A stretch of 64,000 bases of DNA from Endomychus coccineus (Eukaryota > Arthropoda > Insecta > Coleoptera > Endomychidae). The position numbers and the translations under genes were made by a program. Every line of letters begins with the position of its first letter. Positions within the stretch are counted from its first letter, which is position 1. Of this stretch, positions 1-11,524 are shown piece by piece. The notes under the pieces were generated by a model. The model saw nothing but the letters and a program-made list of their open reading frames with translations, did no database searches and had not been told where the DNA came from. The stretch covers positions 23,117,631-23,181,630 of the forward strand of contig OY294070.1 of the NCBI GenBank assembly GCA_958510875.1, given 5' to 3'.

Positions 1-1517
1 ATTTATGGCCGTACTGCCGTACATTCTTTTTTGTAAATATTGTTTAGAGATTCCAGTATAGGTTCCATCACAATCTAAACAATTCAATTTATACACTATG
101 TGAGTTTGTTTATCTTTGGGTGGTATTAAAGGTTTTAGATTTGAGAAATATTTCCCAACACAGTTAGTAGGTTTATGCGCAACATTTATATCATACTTTT
201 TCAAACATTTTTTGATTTTCTCTAAGGTCTCCGGAATGTAAGGTAGAGTTATAAAATTGTCTGTATTACCTTTTATGTTATTTTTATACCACGAACCATT
301 ATAGATTTTGTTTATTCTTTCTTTAATGATATGATTGAAAAAAGTTTTTGGGTAGCCATTCAATTCTAGTGTATTACGAACAATTTTTAGAATTTTTGGG
401 GCGGTCATCTGCGTGGGACAATTTTATTGCGCGATCTGTAAGGCTGTTTATGAAACTTTTTTTTATAACAAGCTGGTGCAACGGAATTGTAGTGAAGATA
501 ACGTTGAGACCATACTTCTTTAGTAAACCAAGAGGTTTTTATTTTTCCATCTGCTTCATGATTAATGTTCATATCTAGGAAATTTATGTTATTGTTTAAT
601 TCTATTTCACAAGTGAATTAAAGTTCACAGTGGAAATTGTTAAATTTATTAATTACATATTGAATTTTATCGTTGGTAACACACATAAGGCAATCATCTA
701 CATACCGTTTAAAGAATACAGGCCGAAAATCTAATGAACTCATAACAGATTCCTCTAGGCACTCCATAACGAGGTTAGCAATGGTAGCTGAAATAGGAGA
801 TCCCATTGCTGTGCCGAATATTTGTCCAAAAAATTGCTCACCATACTGAAAGTATGGGCATTCTAAACAAAATTTTACAGCATTTATAAATTCCGATTGA
901 TCTAGAGGTGTGTAGTTTTTAATCTCTGCCCAACGTTTTTTGATGCTATTCAATGCCAAAACAACAGGTATATTTGTAAATAAAGAAACAACGTCCAAGG
1001 AAATCAGTTGATGGCTTACGGGTACGGATTGATTTTTTATAAATTCATTAAAATGCCATGAATCTTTTACATAGAATTCATTTTTTCCTATTATATTATT
1101 GATAGATTTTGATAGAAATTTTGATAAATTGTAAGTAGGCGATCCAATATTACTAACAATGGGTCTCAGAGGTATATCATTTTTATGTAGTTTTGGAAGC
1201 CCATAGATATAAGGTGCTAGCCCATTATGGCAAATTGATTTATTTTTTAATTCAATAGGGATTATCTTATTCTTATGCCATTTATTTATCAATTTATTCA
1301 TGTTGTTTTGTACTGATAATGAAGGATCAGATTTTAATTTTTTATAAGTTGTTTCACCTTTAAAAAGGTTTCCTATTTTGTTTTGATAGTCATTTCTATG
1401 CATTATGACTGTTTTATTACATTTATCCGCGTTCATAACTAATATTTGAGGGTTAGCATCTAAGAAATCTTTTGTTATTTTTGTATGATAGTTAAAACGA
1501 TTCTTTGCAATTGTATT
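1..1517 (-). pseudogene. Penelope-like element PLE-1 copy A: reverse transcriptase plus GIY-YIG endonuclease
   Basis: PLE polyproteins copy RNA into DNA and nick the target with a GIY-YIG-type nuclease. Read on the minus strand, the frame from about 1512 to 618 is open and carries the Penelope RT motifs: YIYGLPKLHK, RPIVSNIGSP, motif A (SLDVVSLFTN), motif B (GTAMGSPISATIA) and motif C (RYVDD). A TAA at 615-617 sits where copy C has CAA. Reading then continues through KTSWFTKEVWSQRY, with a frame change in the A-rich stretch near 462. It ends at the window edge with CLDCDGTYTGIS, the GIY-YIG core (positions 1-130). Compared with copy B, about 30 codons are missing in frame near 1505 (DNTIA joined to KNRFNYH). 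The 5' end is lost at about 1517 and the 3' end lies outside the window. The RT core is the best preserved of all copies here, but the element is dead as read. Confidence 0.9.
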
Positions 1518-1599
1518 GTGCAGTAATTATAATAGGGGCAATTAACATCTGTATAGTTTCAAATAGTAACTACCAAAAATAAATTATTTTATTGAAAAA

Positions 1600-3162
1600 A
1601 GTAACATAGGGAATTAAAAAGTAAAAGTAATTAAAAAAATTGAAGAAAATGTCCAAATTGATGACCATGTACATTGACACAATGTTAAAACCTTGTTAAA
1701 AGATTTCTTGTAAGTGCTGCTGCAATCATTTCGGGTGTTACGGTCCGACAAGCCTATCTTATTTTATTTTTTAAATCATCTAAATCAGTCGTGGGTGTGA
1801 CATAAACTCGACCTTTTAAGTAACCCCAGAGAAAGAAATCTAAGGGTGTAATATCCGGAGAACGGGGTGGTCACAGGATCGCACCATTTCGACCAATCCA
1901 TTTTTCAGGAAATGTTTTATCAAGATATTCTCTAACTGGCCCAAAAAAGTGAGGAGATGCTCCATCTTGCTGCCACCACATTGTTTGCCTTTCATCTTCA
2001 AGTAATTCTGGTACAGTATTTTGAAGAAAATCTAAGTATCTTTGCCCCGTTAATGTTCCTTCATCAAAATAGTGACCAATCAACCGACCGTTAAATAAAC
2101 CGCACCCAACATTGATTCCCCATATTGTTTGAAAATTGGTTTCGCGCATCCACTTTGGATTCTCCTGCGACCAATAATGACAATTATGGCGATTAACAAT
2201 ACCATTGTTATGAAATCAACTTTCATCACTTCATGATATTTTTTCTAAACAAGAAGGGTCATCATAACTTTGTACTAACATTTCAGCAATAAAATTTAAT
2301 CTCCTTTCAGGATCTGCAGGAACTAAACCTTGTGTTAAATGTATTTTATAAGGATGGTATTTGTGATTTTTTAATACTCTCTGTATTGAACTTCTACTTA
2401 TTTGTAATTCTTGTTCTAGAAATCGTATTGAGGTGTGTGGATTTACCTGAAGATAAGCCAAAATATTTATCACATTGTCATCTGTCTGAGCGGTCTTTTG
2501 ACGAGGAACTTGATTTTTACCGCTTGAAAAAGAACCAGTTCTTAGCTTTCGTTTGGCATAGGCAAAAGTATTTTTGCTTGGAGTTATTCTATGAGGAAAA
2601 CGATTTCTGTATAAACCTTGAGCATGAGTTTTGTTTTTTCCACATTTTTCAAAAATAAGTAGCATATCAACATATTCATCGTAAGTAAAAATTGAAGGCA
2701 TTATTTACTTATTATAACAGTGTCTTCACAAGATTATGACTAATAATTAATGACAGTTCTTGAATAAACTTCACCTAACAATACTGAATGACAACCTATG
2801 TCGTTGCTACAATAGTTATTTGTTTCATAGCCACCTACATTTTTGAGTGCAAAATATTGCTTCAATAAATTTAGTAAAAATAAATAGCCCTTATTATCAT
2901 CACTGCACAATACAATGATTACAAGTATGGTATCGTTGAATTGGTTTTTGAATGACACATCCGAAATTGTAATATTATATCGGTTGTCCCATTTAAAAAA
3001 ATTATGTTTGGGTCACGTGACCCGAAATGACAGGAAAAACGGAAGTCATTCTATAATAAATATAAGCATCAGTTTCGACTGTTTATATCTGCCAAATTTC
3101 ATATATGTCAAATAAACAGTTTTCGAGAAATTGGACTGTCAAAACGTTGTGGGACATCCTGT
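1600..3162 (-). mobile_element. Tc1/mariner-type transposon, left end lost
   Basis: This element contains the transposase at 1631-2701 and a 460-bp 5' region that ends in a mariner-like terminus (GGGACATCCTGTATAG) at 3151-3165. An internal palindromic stretch, GGTCACGTGACC, lies near 3012. I could not find the matching left terminus between 1517 and 1630, so that end is truncated or has decayed. It abuts PLE-1 copy A on the left. Confidence 0.75.
1631..2701 (-). pseudogene. Mariner-superfamily transposase (DD41D spacing) with five nonsense codons and no frameshift
   Basis: The transposase cuts and pastes its element using a DDD catalytic triad. One reading frame runs 356 codons from ATG at 2701 to TAA at 1631. 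It has an N-terminal helix-turn-helix region (IFTYDEYVDMLLIFEKCGKN), a second helix-turn-helix (SISRSS-like, ISRSSIQRVLKNHKYHPY), then catalytic D159 (SDES), D246 (QQDGASPHF) and D288 (RSPDITPLD). Forty-one residues separate the last two. The frame holds five stops: three TGA codons where the family has Trp (before SDES, three residues after it, and before PPRSPD), plus TAG and TAA near the C-terminus where Gln is likely. All five are explained by C:G to T:A transitions. The family assignment is secure; the DD41D subgroup name comes from counting residues. Confidence 0.88.
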
Positions 3163-3420
3163 ATAGTGTTTTGATATGGCAGTATCATCAAAAGTTACCA
3201 CAGGAAAGTATTGTTGTGTTTCAATAAACACACCTGTTGAGGGCTTCAAAGCTAGGTGGAATTATAGAGTGCAAATCTCCAATATGACAGGATCATTTTT
3301 TACATCTCAACTAAAGGACAATAGACCCTAATGACTTGGTGTAAACAACATGAATAGGGGACCAATACAGAAAACACTAAGCAATGCGCAATCAAATAAC
3401 AACATCGCAGCAATCGCGCA

Positions 3421-4905
3421 AGTCAGTTAACCTAAGCTACTCCTCCTCCCGGTCGATAAAGAGCTTCAGGTTCCTAAATCCTGTGCCCTAAGTAGTTTTA
3501 TTGAACCCAGAATGACTACCTTCTGCATCCGTTCGATCAAGATCTGCGCCGAATTCTTACTGGCCTGAATGATCTTCAAGATCCAACGCAGCGAAGGCTG
3601 AATTCCGCCCGAAACATCGATGATCATAACCAGTATCACGACCTTGTGGCCTGGGTATAGCGTAGGGAGCTCGAACAGAAGATCTTGATACTTTATCCAT
3701 TTTTTCTCCTCTTTAAAGACTATGTTCTTGTCTGCCGGAGCAGAGAATTCAATGACATACACAGTCTTGCTTTGTTTATCGATGAAGACAACGTCAGGCC
3801 TATTTGCATCTATGATGGACTTGACGGTCGGAAACGGGTAGTTCCAGTAGATCTGTCACTTTTCGTTTCCGACAAAGGACTCAATATCGTCTGGCATGTA
3901 AGGTAGCACCGGTTCTTGGTCTATGCCGGACGAGTGCCTTAGATGGTAATACAGCGCCCTTGGGGGTGCATCATGGCGCAGCAATTGGAAAAGCGTCTCT
4001 GGCGCCTGTCGACAGGCCCTGCAACTGACATCAGGAACCTGCCCACCCATCACGTTGCGCCGATAGACCAAGGTGTTGATTACGCCATATTGGTAAGCTG
4101 CTTTAAATCCCTCGGTGTCGGATATAAGCCCAGCTTACTTTAGGTAGCCGAAGGTCAGCTTGGTTGACAAGCCGAGTATTTCAATGTATAGGTAGAAAAC
4201 GTGTATCGGCTTGTCTACATGCCACCTCAGCATAAGATCTTGCTCCACGGCATTTATCTGGACTTCCAGGAGAGGAGGTTGAAACTGGAGGTTATCCTCT
4301 AGTTGACCTTCTCGACTTATGTGGAGTGAACCTCCGCAGTCTTTTGTGCTGCCTTAATGATAAATGCCTCCACTCCGGCCAATTCGTGACTTTTGACTAT
4401 GCTCAGGAGAATATCCGAACTCCTAAGAACTTTACGAGTTACCCTACATCCCCGCGGTGATGTGGTAGAAAAATGCGGCAAGACGTCCTTGGACGCAAAG
4501 TGTGAAGGATTAGCATAATTTTCCTGGTGTCTTTGTCGAGTCTATGCAGCTCATCGACCTTCCATTTCACCACTCCAAAAGAGTGAAACAGGACTGAAGC
4601 TGCAAGCATATCTGTTGCAGAGGCCTTGTTCTCACTCGAAAATTCGCAAGAAAAAATCTTTCGAACAAGTTTCTGTACTTGCCGCGGAGAGCCACCTTTA
4701 CCTGTTCACTTCCCAGGTATCGATAGGTTTCGCAAGCATCAAGACGTTTGAAGATGCTTCCGTCGGCAAGCTGCTTGCACTTCCAGAGATCGTTCTCTCC
4801 TCAAATCAAACACTGCGTACATGTCCAATCCCGATGCCTACGGCTCATGTATACTCTTGAACCACGTTGAGTGCTTGATGGAGTTTTTTTTCACCATAGC
4901 GGTGA
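3421..4905 (-). pseudogene. R2-like non-LTR retrotransposon, copy A: RT C-terminal region, zinc knuckle and restriction-like endonuclease
   Basis: R2-superclade elements carry an RT followed by a CCHC knuckle and a PD-(D/E)XK nuclease that makes the target nick. Read on the minus strand in order: an RT thumb/linker near 4700-4500 (FHSFGVVKWKVDELHRLD, then KDTRKIM), a Cys-rich knuckle near 4020 (SCRACRQAPET, with the later His/Cys partly lost), the nuclease motif near 3815-3740 (NRPDVVFIDKQSKTVYVIEF, with PD and a downstream E/K), and the tail IKLLRAQDLGT at 3466. Frames shift several times and no 5' RT catalytic core is present. GC content is visibly higher than in flanking DNA. The homologous copy B lies at 43015. 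The exact clade (R2, R4 or NeSL) cannot be fixed without a tree. Confidence 0.8.
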
Positions 4906-4997
4906 CTCGTACACTTCTTTCTAGAACTGCTCGACCTCCTCCTCGGTCGGGGGGCAGCAATTGAGGGCGGCGGAGATTAAAACGAATAAAAAAAAAT

Positions 4998-5091
4998 AAA
5001 GATGAACAAACGTAAAACATTGAACCATAGGCGGGATTCGAACACACATTTCTGGATTTCTAGTCCAATTACACCACTTTGGTCTCGTCAG
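4998..5091 (-). repeat. tRNA-derived SINE, copy 1
   Basis: On the minus strand there is an A-box-like TGGTGTAATTGG followed by a B-box TGTTCGAATCCCGCC. The tail ends in a motif related to TTTACGTTTATTCATCTTTAT, shared with the copies at 6833 and 6976. The segment between D arm and anticodon arm is deleted, so this is not a working tRNA gene. Confidence 0.72.
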
Positions 5092-5589
5092 ATTCTTATA
5101 TTTTTGTAAATATGAACCTATGAAGGAATAGTAGACCATTGATGGACACAATGCAATTCGATGCTCCAGTATAGATCAACTATTCACTCACATTCATCTA
5201 AAGTTCAATCGTTGTTGAAGTGAGGAGTGTAAATTAGAATGTTACTATGGTTGGTAATTAATCTGACAGTACTCATTCAATGACAGCATCTCGGTTCTTA
5301 TGGGATAGAACTGACTGAGAAATGTTCTGGGTGAGTATAAACAAGTTTAAAGTTTATTTTCCTAATTGGCACCAATTTCGTGTGAATACATTAGGAGATA
5401 TAGAATTAAATTTTCTGAATTATGAAGATAATTTAACATAGGATTATAGTAAGTAAATAGTAACTAATTTATTTCATATATTCATAAGAACCCCTATGGG
5501 TGTAGAACAGATCACAGTAAGAAATAAATGAATGGCGTCAGCCTACAATCATAGATACTTGATAAAATTTAGGAGAATAAATACTATTT
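5092..5589. other. Intergenic, with duplicated pieces
   Basis: There is no coding signal. The stretch at 5311-5346 (GACTGAGAAATGTTCTGGGT and on) recurs at 6937-6980. The stretch at 5426-5448 recurs inverted at 7062-7084. The SINE/jockey block between is therefore flanked by related DNA. Confidence 0.6.
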
Positions 5590-6832
5590 GAATATAAAAT
5601 GTTTCAATTTAGTAAAGATTGATTTCAGATTAAGCTGACGAGGTAGTCATCGAAGTATTCATCCATTGTGTAGTAAGTCCTTGCAACGAGAAACGCTTTC
5701 AGAATGGATTTCAAAACACTCCTAAGTTTAGAGCGAAGTGCTTGTGGAAGTTTGTCAAATATTTTTGCTGCCGAAAACTCAACATTTTTTGCAGATAAGT
5801 GTAATTCAATTGTTGGCATCTTATATTTTCCTCGAATCTTGTTTGATACTCATGATTATCAGCGTTGTTCATGAATAGAGAGAGGTTATCTCTGACAAAT
5901 AAGACGGCTTCATAAATATACAGAAAATAGAAGGTAAGTATTTTATACTTAACGAAAAAGCTCACACAGCTATGCATTCTTTCGAGCCTGAATATATTTC
6001 GCAAGCACCTATTTTGTAAGATGAAGATTCGGGATGCCTCAGCGGAGTTTGCCCAAATTATTATCCCATACTGCAGCCTTGATTTCACATACGCATGATA
6101 TGCAGCTAATGCTGTATCAATCAATGTTGCTAGCTACATGATTTATATGAAGTCTCCAATCTAGCCGTGAATCAACTTCTAAACCTAAGAAATTTGTATG
6201 AGCAGAGAGTCTCAACATTCTTTTGCCATCAGTAAGTTCTGTCCTGTTATTATTTTTACTGTAGTTGAATGTGATTACTTTGGTTTTATCTATATTCAAA
6301 GTTAAATTGTTTTTTTGTGAACCAGTTATTGAAAGAATCAATGATTTCGAAGGTATTATTTTGGAGATCTTCACTTGACAACTCTGAAATTGCAGCCGCA
6401 GTGGCATCTGATGAATATTGTGAAATATCAATGTTGATTGCAGCAGGTAGATCGTTTACATAGATAATATACAACAGCGGCCCCAATATTGTTCCTTGAG
6501 GGACCCCTTTCTTCACATATACCATATCACACCTCATGCTATTCCTCGAATTATTGGAAGACTTAGTATATTGACTTATATTTTCAAGATAAGATTTAAG
6601 TAAATTATGTGCTGCCCCTCTGGTGCCGTATAAGTCTAGCTTTGCCAACAGAAGTGAATGATGGATATCATCAAAAGCTTTCGACAAGTCTAAACAAAGA
6701 AGTCTAGTTGCTTTATCCGTATTGATAGAATCAAATATTTTACCTAGAGTCTGGTAGACAGCTCTTATCGTAGTCTTATTTTTCCTGAAACCGTTTTGTT
6801 TGTCTGAGAAAATGTTGAATCTTCCGAAAAAT
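5590..6832 (-). pseudogene. Jockey-like non-LTR retrotransposon, RT domain and 3' part
   Basis: This element primes reverse transcription at a chromosomal nick. On the minus strand the frame from about 6830 to 6286 carries DKQNGFRKNKTT, motif A (CLDLSKAFDDIHHS) and motif B (KKGVPQGTILGPLLYIIYVND). The catalytic YADD box is changed to YSSD. It continues after a frameshift at 6431 (SAHTNFLGLEVDSRLDWRLH) and again at 6124 (YHAYVKSRLQYGIIIWANS), the usual C-terminal region of jockey/CR1-type ORF2. The endonuclease domain is absent and the 5' end stops exactly at a SINE at 6833. The loss of two residues in YADD, plus frameshifts, marks it as dead. Confidence 0.85.
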
Positions 6833-6938
6833 ATAAAGATGAATAAACGTAAAACCTTGAACCATAGGGCGGGATTCGAACCCACACTTCGGGATGTCTA
6901 ATTCAGGGTGCTTACCAATTACACCACTTTGGTCTCGA
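6833..6938 (-). repeat. tRNA-derived SINE, copy 2
   Basis: On the minus strand there is an acceptor-like GAGACCA, an A-box TGGTGTAATTGG, a D-arm closing GTAAGCACC, a B-box GGGTTCGAATCCC and the shared tail. The anticodon stem is mispaired. It abuts the 5' truncation of the jockey fragment. Confidence 0.78.
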
Positions 6939-6975
6939 CTGAGGAATGTTCTGGGTAAGCATATGCATAAACAAG

Positions 6976-7064
6976 TTTAATTGGTAAACACCCTGGACTA
7001 GACATCCAGAAATGTGGGTTCGAATCCCGCGTACTGTTCAATGTTTTACGTTTATTCATCTTTA
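6976..7064 (+). repeat. tRNA-derived SINE, copy 3, inverted relative to copy 2
   Basis: This copy starts inside the A-box (TTTAATTGGTAAACACC). It keeps a 5-bp anticodon stem (CTGGA/TCCAG) with loop CTAGACA, giving anticodon AGA, and has a B-box GGGTTCGAATCCCGC and the shared tail. Its 5' acceptor strand is missing. With copy 2 it forms a tail-outward inverted pair around 37 bp. Confidence 0.78.
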
Positions 7065-8040
7065 TAATCCTATGTTAAATTATCTAAGTTATTTTTATAT
7101 ATTTGATGAAAATACAATTATGGCAAACCAAAATAAGTGATCGATTATAGCTTCTTTCGGTTTTCTACCGGTCTCAATCGTTTACTCATGGCTACCTTCT
7201 AAGTATACCTGTGATTTTCTTGTCAAGTAGTATAACGTCTCATAATTAGTTAGACTAAAACCGCAAAGCTGTATCTCCAATGATAACCGAGATACCCCTA
7301 AAACCATCGAAAATGGTACATCCTGTACGTGATAAAAATGATATTATCAACTTTATTAGCCTATAGAGGATTTTCCACAGTAGCCAAACAGCCATATTCC
7401 ATATTTTTACTCATGACCAAGTTGTTATTCATGTTATTTTATCTGTTTATTTTCTACTGTAGCCACTAGCCTATTGTTTTGTTTCCTGACTATGAAAACA
7501 TTGATACGAAAAGTGGCAAAGTGTACGATTCCGTGATATTCCATTCTCTTCTCGGTATTGTACAGCACACAGAGATTATTCCACGGTGAGCCCCATACAC
7601 AAAGGATGCTGATCGGGTACGTGCATTTTGATCGTGTGTGGGAACATTCTGACGCAACTGTGACACGGTGGTAAAAGAGACGTTTGTACAGTAACGACTC
7701 AGTTGCGTACTAACATACACACACAGTTAATTCTTAGTTAACTCTCATTATAGCCATTCGTAATTCAACAAAGCAAAACGCTTAGTACAAATATTTATTA
7801 GAAGTATCGCACACTCTGATGGCGCCTTCCATCTTCAAAGAACTAACAGTCTATGTCGGTTCTTGGTAATCCGGTATTTAATGACCGAACATCCGTAAAA
7901 TTCATTAGGAGTTGAATAATTGGTTTTGATTGTAATGCAATGATCTTTAGAGGAGTTATCGTCAATAGATTCAGTAGTAATTACTTGATTACCATTTACA
8001 ATCACGGAAATACATCCTTACATAACCATTAAGAGACATA
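7065..8040. other. Intergenic; one mariner-like terminus
   Basis: No gene was recognised. Around 7280-7330 the text (AACCGAGATACCCC, then GGTACATCCTGTAC) resembles a decayed mariner end. A minus-strand 76-codon frame at 7490-7720 has no recognisable domain. Confidence 0.45.
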
Positions 8041-8605
8041 TATTACATTAAATCTCGATATCCGTCATCTATTCTCAAACCTATTGTAGGTAATTCAAAC
8101 AGCTTTATCCTAAATTCCTTTCATTTCGTTGAAAAACTTCAAACGCTGAAAGTTGACCCAGGCGATTTGCTCGTCAGCTTCGACGTGGAATCACTCTACC
8201 AATGTTCCCATTCCAGAAACCATTTCCATAATTTCTCAACTGCTACCTGCCAAAAACATTTCAATAGACTTACCACCGTTAATTGATTTTTGTCTATCTG
8301 CCACATATTTTCTGTACGATGACAAGATTTACGAGCAGTCCTCGGGAGCTGCCATGGGTTCCATATTTTCTCCGGTCATAGCTAGTATCTTCATGGAAAC
8401 TTTTGAGGAAGATGTTATTGACTCATCTGTTCTCAAGCCGAAATGTTGGATTAGATATGTCGACGACACTATTGTTATTTGGCAACATGGTCGCGAAAAT
8501 CTTGTACTCTTCCTCAATCATTTAAATTCATTACATCCCAATATCTTTTTCACCATCGACATTGAATATAGGAAGGTTCAATCCTGTTTCTAGATGTGTT
8601 AACTA
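8041..8605 (+). pseudogene. Penelope-like element PLE-2, RT core
   Basis: This is a second PLE family, unlike PLE-1 in sequence. On the plus strand: KPIVGNSNSF, motif A (GDLLVSFDVESLY), then a frame change at about 8205, YEQSSGAAMGSIFSPVIASI (motif B), CWIRYVDDTIVIW (motif C), HLNSLHPNIFFTIDIE and, in another frame, LFLDVL. The 5' half and the GIY-YIG domain are absent. The sequence changes abruptly into a jockey-like 3' half near 8606, so this is one half of a chimeric block. There are two frameshifts, so it is inactive as read. Confidence 0.82.
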
Positions 8606-9306
8606 CGGCTTAGTTATGTATTTCCCTTGCTTGCTTCAAACTACTAAACATCGCCTTCAAAAAATCCAGAATTACTGTTGTAGATTTGTTTTTGGTCTCC
8701 GTACATATGACAGGGTATCAGCTAAAATCTACAATCTAGACTGGCTTAGGATTGAAAATTCGTTCAGGTATCATATGAGGTCTTTGGTTTTCCGTACACT
8801 TTCCACCTCCACTCCCTCGTACCTTAAAATTAGACTAATATATAGAGGAATGTATGACCGCTTCATACGTCATACTTACAATTTGGACTTGCCTAAATTT
8901 CGTCTAGCTTGGTAAAATGGAGGTTTCACCTACAATGCAGTTAAAATATATAATTCTATATCCCCTGCGTTCAAAACAGGTTCAGAAGGTATTTCAAGAG
9001 AAAACTTAAATCGATGCTACTGGACTTACAAAACACAAAAGTTGGCTTTATATTGCAGTTTGTGAAGTATTTTATTTACTATTGCATAATCTTTTGTCTG
9101 TAACAAACTTCAGATTATTAGATTATTATTTCTCGCTTTTTTCTTGGTGGTTTGAAATTAGATAAGTAAGTTTACACTTTCTTTTAAATCTTTCTCTTTA
9201 TTTTATTTTTGTAAGAGGTTAAGTATTAGTTGCATAAGCTAAATTTCGCCTCTTTTTTACTTTGTATTTTGTACAGAATAAAGAAAATGTATTATTATTA
9301 TTATAT
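8606..9306 (+). pseudogene. Jockey/CR1-like non-LTR retrotransposon, 3' end with ATT tail
   Basis: The plus-strand frame at 8606-8915 reads YGLVMYFPCL, KIQNYCCRFVFGLRTYDRVS and LDWLRIENSFRYHMRSLVFR. This is the conserved C-terminal region that follows the RT of jockey/CR1-type ORF2. It continues past a stop at 8914 in the same style (YNAVKIYNSISPAFK). The piece ends in GAATAAAGAAAATG followed by a short ATT run at 9290-9306, the expected 3' tail of such retrotransposons. The RT and endonuclease domains are missing. It is joined directly to PLE-2. Confidence 0.75.
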
Positions 9307-9709
9307 TATACTTAATGAAATAGGAAATTATTGAATACTTCCAACAATTATTCCATACGTAGGATTCATTTCGTCATCCCATGACTGAATTATAGTCAAC
9401 AAAAAAAAAGTTGTGCCCAAATAATTTCATGCCTGGATTCGATATCCGGTTTTAATTTTCACATTTGAGGAAAATCTTAAAATCATTAACGGAGAAACAA
9501 ATATAAAAATTGAGTCAATCAACAATACATTTCAAACCTTGTTTCCAAAACCCCATAGACTTGAAACAGCATTATTCACAATAAAACCGATGTTAAATTC
9601 AATGAAGATGAATGAGTTTGTTAAATAAAGGTTAGAATTCTACAATTGATTCTAAGAAATTGATTTATTCAATTGTACTGAAAATAAGAGAGCAAAATGA
9701 AAAGTCCCT
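9307..9709. other. Intergenic, nothing recognised
   Basis: AT-rich unique-looking sequence with no ORF of note and no repeat that I could match inside the window. Confidence 0.5.
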
Positions 9710-10929
9710 GAAAAATGAAGAGTGCTTAGCAAGGGCGGTGGAATTTTCTAAGCTTTTTTCTTGTACTATACTTATGGCCATCATACAATTTTTTTTGTAA
9801 ATATAGTTTAGAGATTCCAGTATAAGTCCCATCGCAATCTAAACAATTTAATTTGTATACTGTGCGGGTTTGTTTATCTTCAGGTATTAAAGGTTTTAGA
9901 TTTGAAAAATATTTATCAACACGATTAGTAGGTTTATGCGCAACATTTAACAACATTTGATGTTATCAAATTATCTGTATTACCTTTTATGTTATTTATA
10001 TATGACGATCCATTATAGATGTTGTTTATTCTTCTAATGATGGTATTGAAAAATGTTTTGAGTAGCCAGCCATTTCCAGTGTACCTATTACGAACAATTT
10101 TTGAATTTTTGAAACGGTTCTCTGGGTGGGACAATTCAACCGCGTGATCTGTAAGGATGTTTATAACACTTCTTTATAACTTGTTGGTGAAACGGAATTG
10201 AAGTGAAGATAACGTTGAGACCAAACTTCTTTAGTAAACCAAGAAGTTGTTATTTTTCCATCTGCATCATGCCTAATGTTCATATCTAGGAAATTAATAT
10301 TTTTGTTCACTGCTCTTCTATTTCACAAGTAAATTAAAGTTTACAGTGGAAATTGTTAAATTTATTAATCACGTACTGAATTCATCATTGGGAACACACA
10401 TTAGGCAATCATCTACATACCGTTTAGAGAATACGGGTTGAAAATTTGATGAATTTATTACAGATTCCTCTAGGCATTCCATAACTAGGTCAGCAATAGT
10501 GACTGAAATAGGAGATCCCATTGCTGTGCCGAATATTTGCCCAAAATATTGCTCACCGTATCGAAAATAAGTTCATTCTAAACAAAACTTTGCTGCATTT
10601 ATAAATTCTGATTGATCTAGAGGTGTGTAGTTTTCAATCTCTGATCTCTGCCCAAAGTTTTTTGATGCTACTCAATGCCAAAACGACTGGTATATTTGTA
10701 AATGAAGAAACAATAACATCCAAGGAAATTAATAAATGATCTACGGGTATGGATTGATTTTTTATAAACTCATTAAAATGACCTGAGTCTTTCACATAAA
10801 ATTAATTTTTTCCTATTTTCTTGGTTGATAGATTTTGATAAAAACTTTGACAAATTGTAGGAGGGGCTCCAATATTACTCACGATGGGTGTTAAATGTAT
10901 ATCATTTTTCTGTAATTTGGGAAGCCCAT

Positions 10930-11524
10930 CCTCGAACTGCGTGGCCAAAATAAAACCGAAGATTCTTTGATTCAAAAAAAAGTTGATGAGCCTTTTTACT
11001 TTTGCCTCAAGTGTCTTGTTTACTCGGTAGAGGGCTTCAAAATTGCAAAAATAATTTGGTTTTTTCAGTATAACTTGAGAACGTGATGAAGAACTTTTAC
11101 AATATTCAGCAGGTGAGTTACTGTCAATAATGACCATTTTTGAGAGTGGAGCACAGAGCCTTAGAGACCATAGAAATGGCTCAAACTTGAGGATGTAACG
11201 GGAAAAGTGTCCAGAACTTTTTTGTGGTGAATGTAATTCACTCGATATTTTTTATGTAGATATCTTACTTAATTTGAAAACTTTTCTTACTCTTAGAAAA
11301 TTTTGATAAAATCAACGGATTAGCTTGAAAAAATTAATTTTCGAGTCTTTGCAATTTTGGCTTACTAATTTTACTCGATTAAAATACCTTAGTTGCCTTT
11401 GCTTTTCTAATGTCATTTTGGCATTTGAAGAATTTATTCTCAAAACAGTCAGTTTTTACTTTGCTTTCCGTAAAAATTTTATAAAATTATGGCTCAAAAT
11501 TTCACTAACACTGAAATGGTTGAT
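10930..11524 (+). repeat. Left TIR of the mariner, including the transposase start codon
   Basis: This sequence is repeated inverted at 12676-13277 with scattered mismatches. It includes the 5' leader and about the first 12 codons of the transposase (ATG at 11489). Confidence 0.9.

Noticed and set aside
2332..2658. 108-codon plus-strand ORF
   Set aside because: It is the antisense shadow of the minus-strand transposase at 1631-2701.
1631..2701. TGA read as tryptophan (alternative genetic code)
   Set aside because: Other Trp codons in the frame are TGG, two further stops are TAG and TAA, and all other elements in the window use TGA as an ordinary stop or are equally decayed.
6833..6938. Possible functional tRNA gene
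   Set aside because: A- and B-boxes are present but the anticodon stem is mispaired, and the same sequence with a common tail occurs three times, so it is a SINE.
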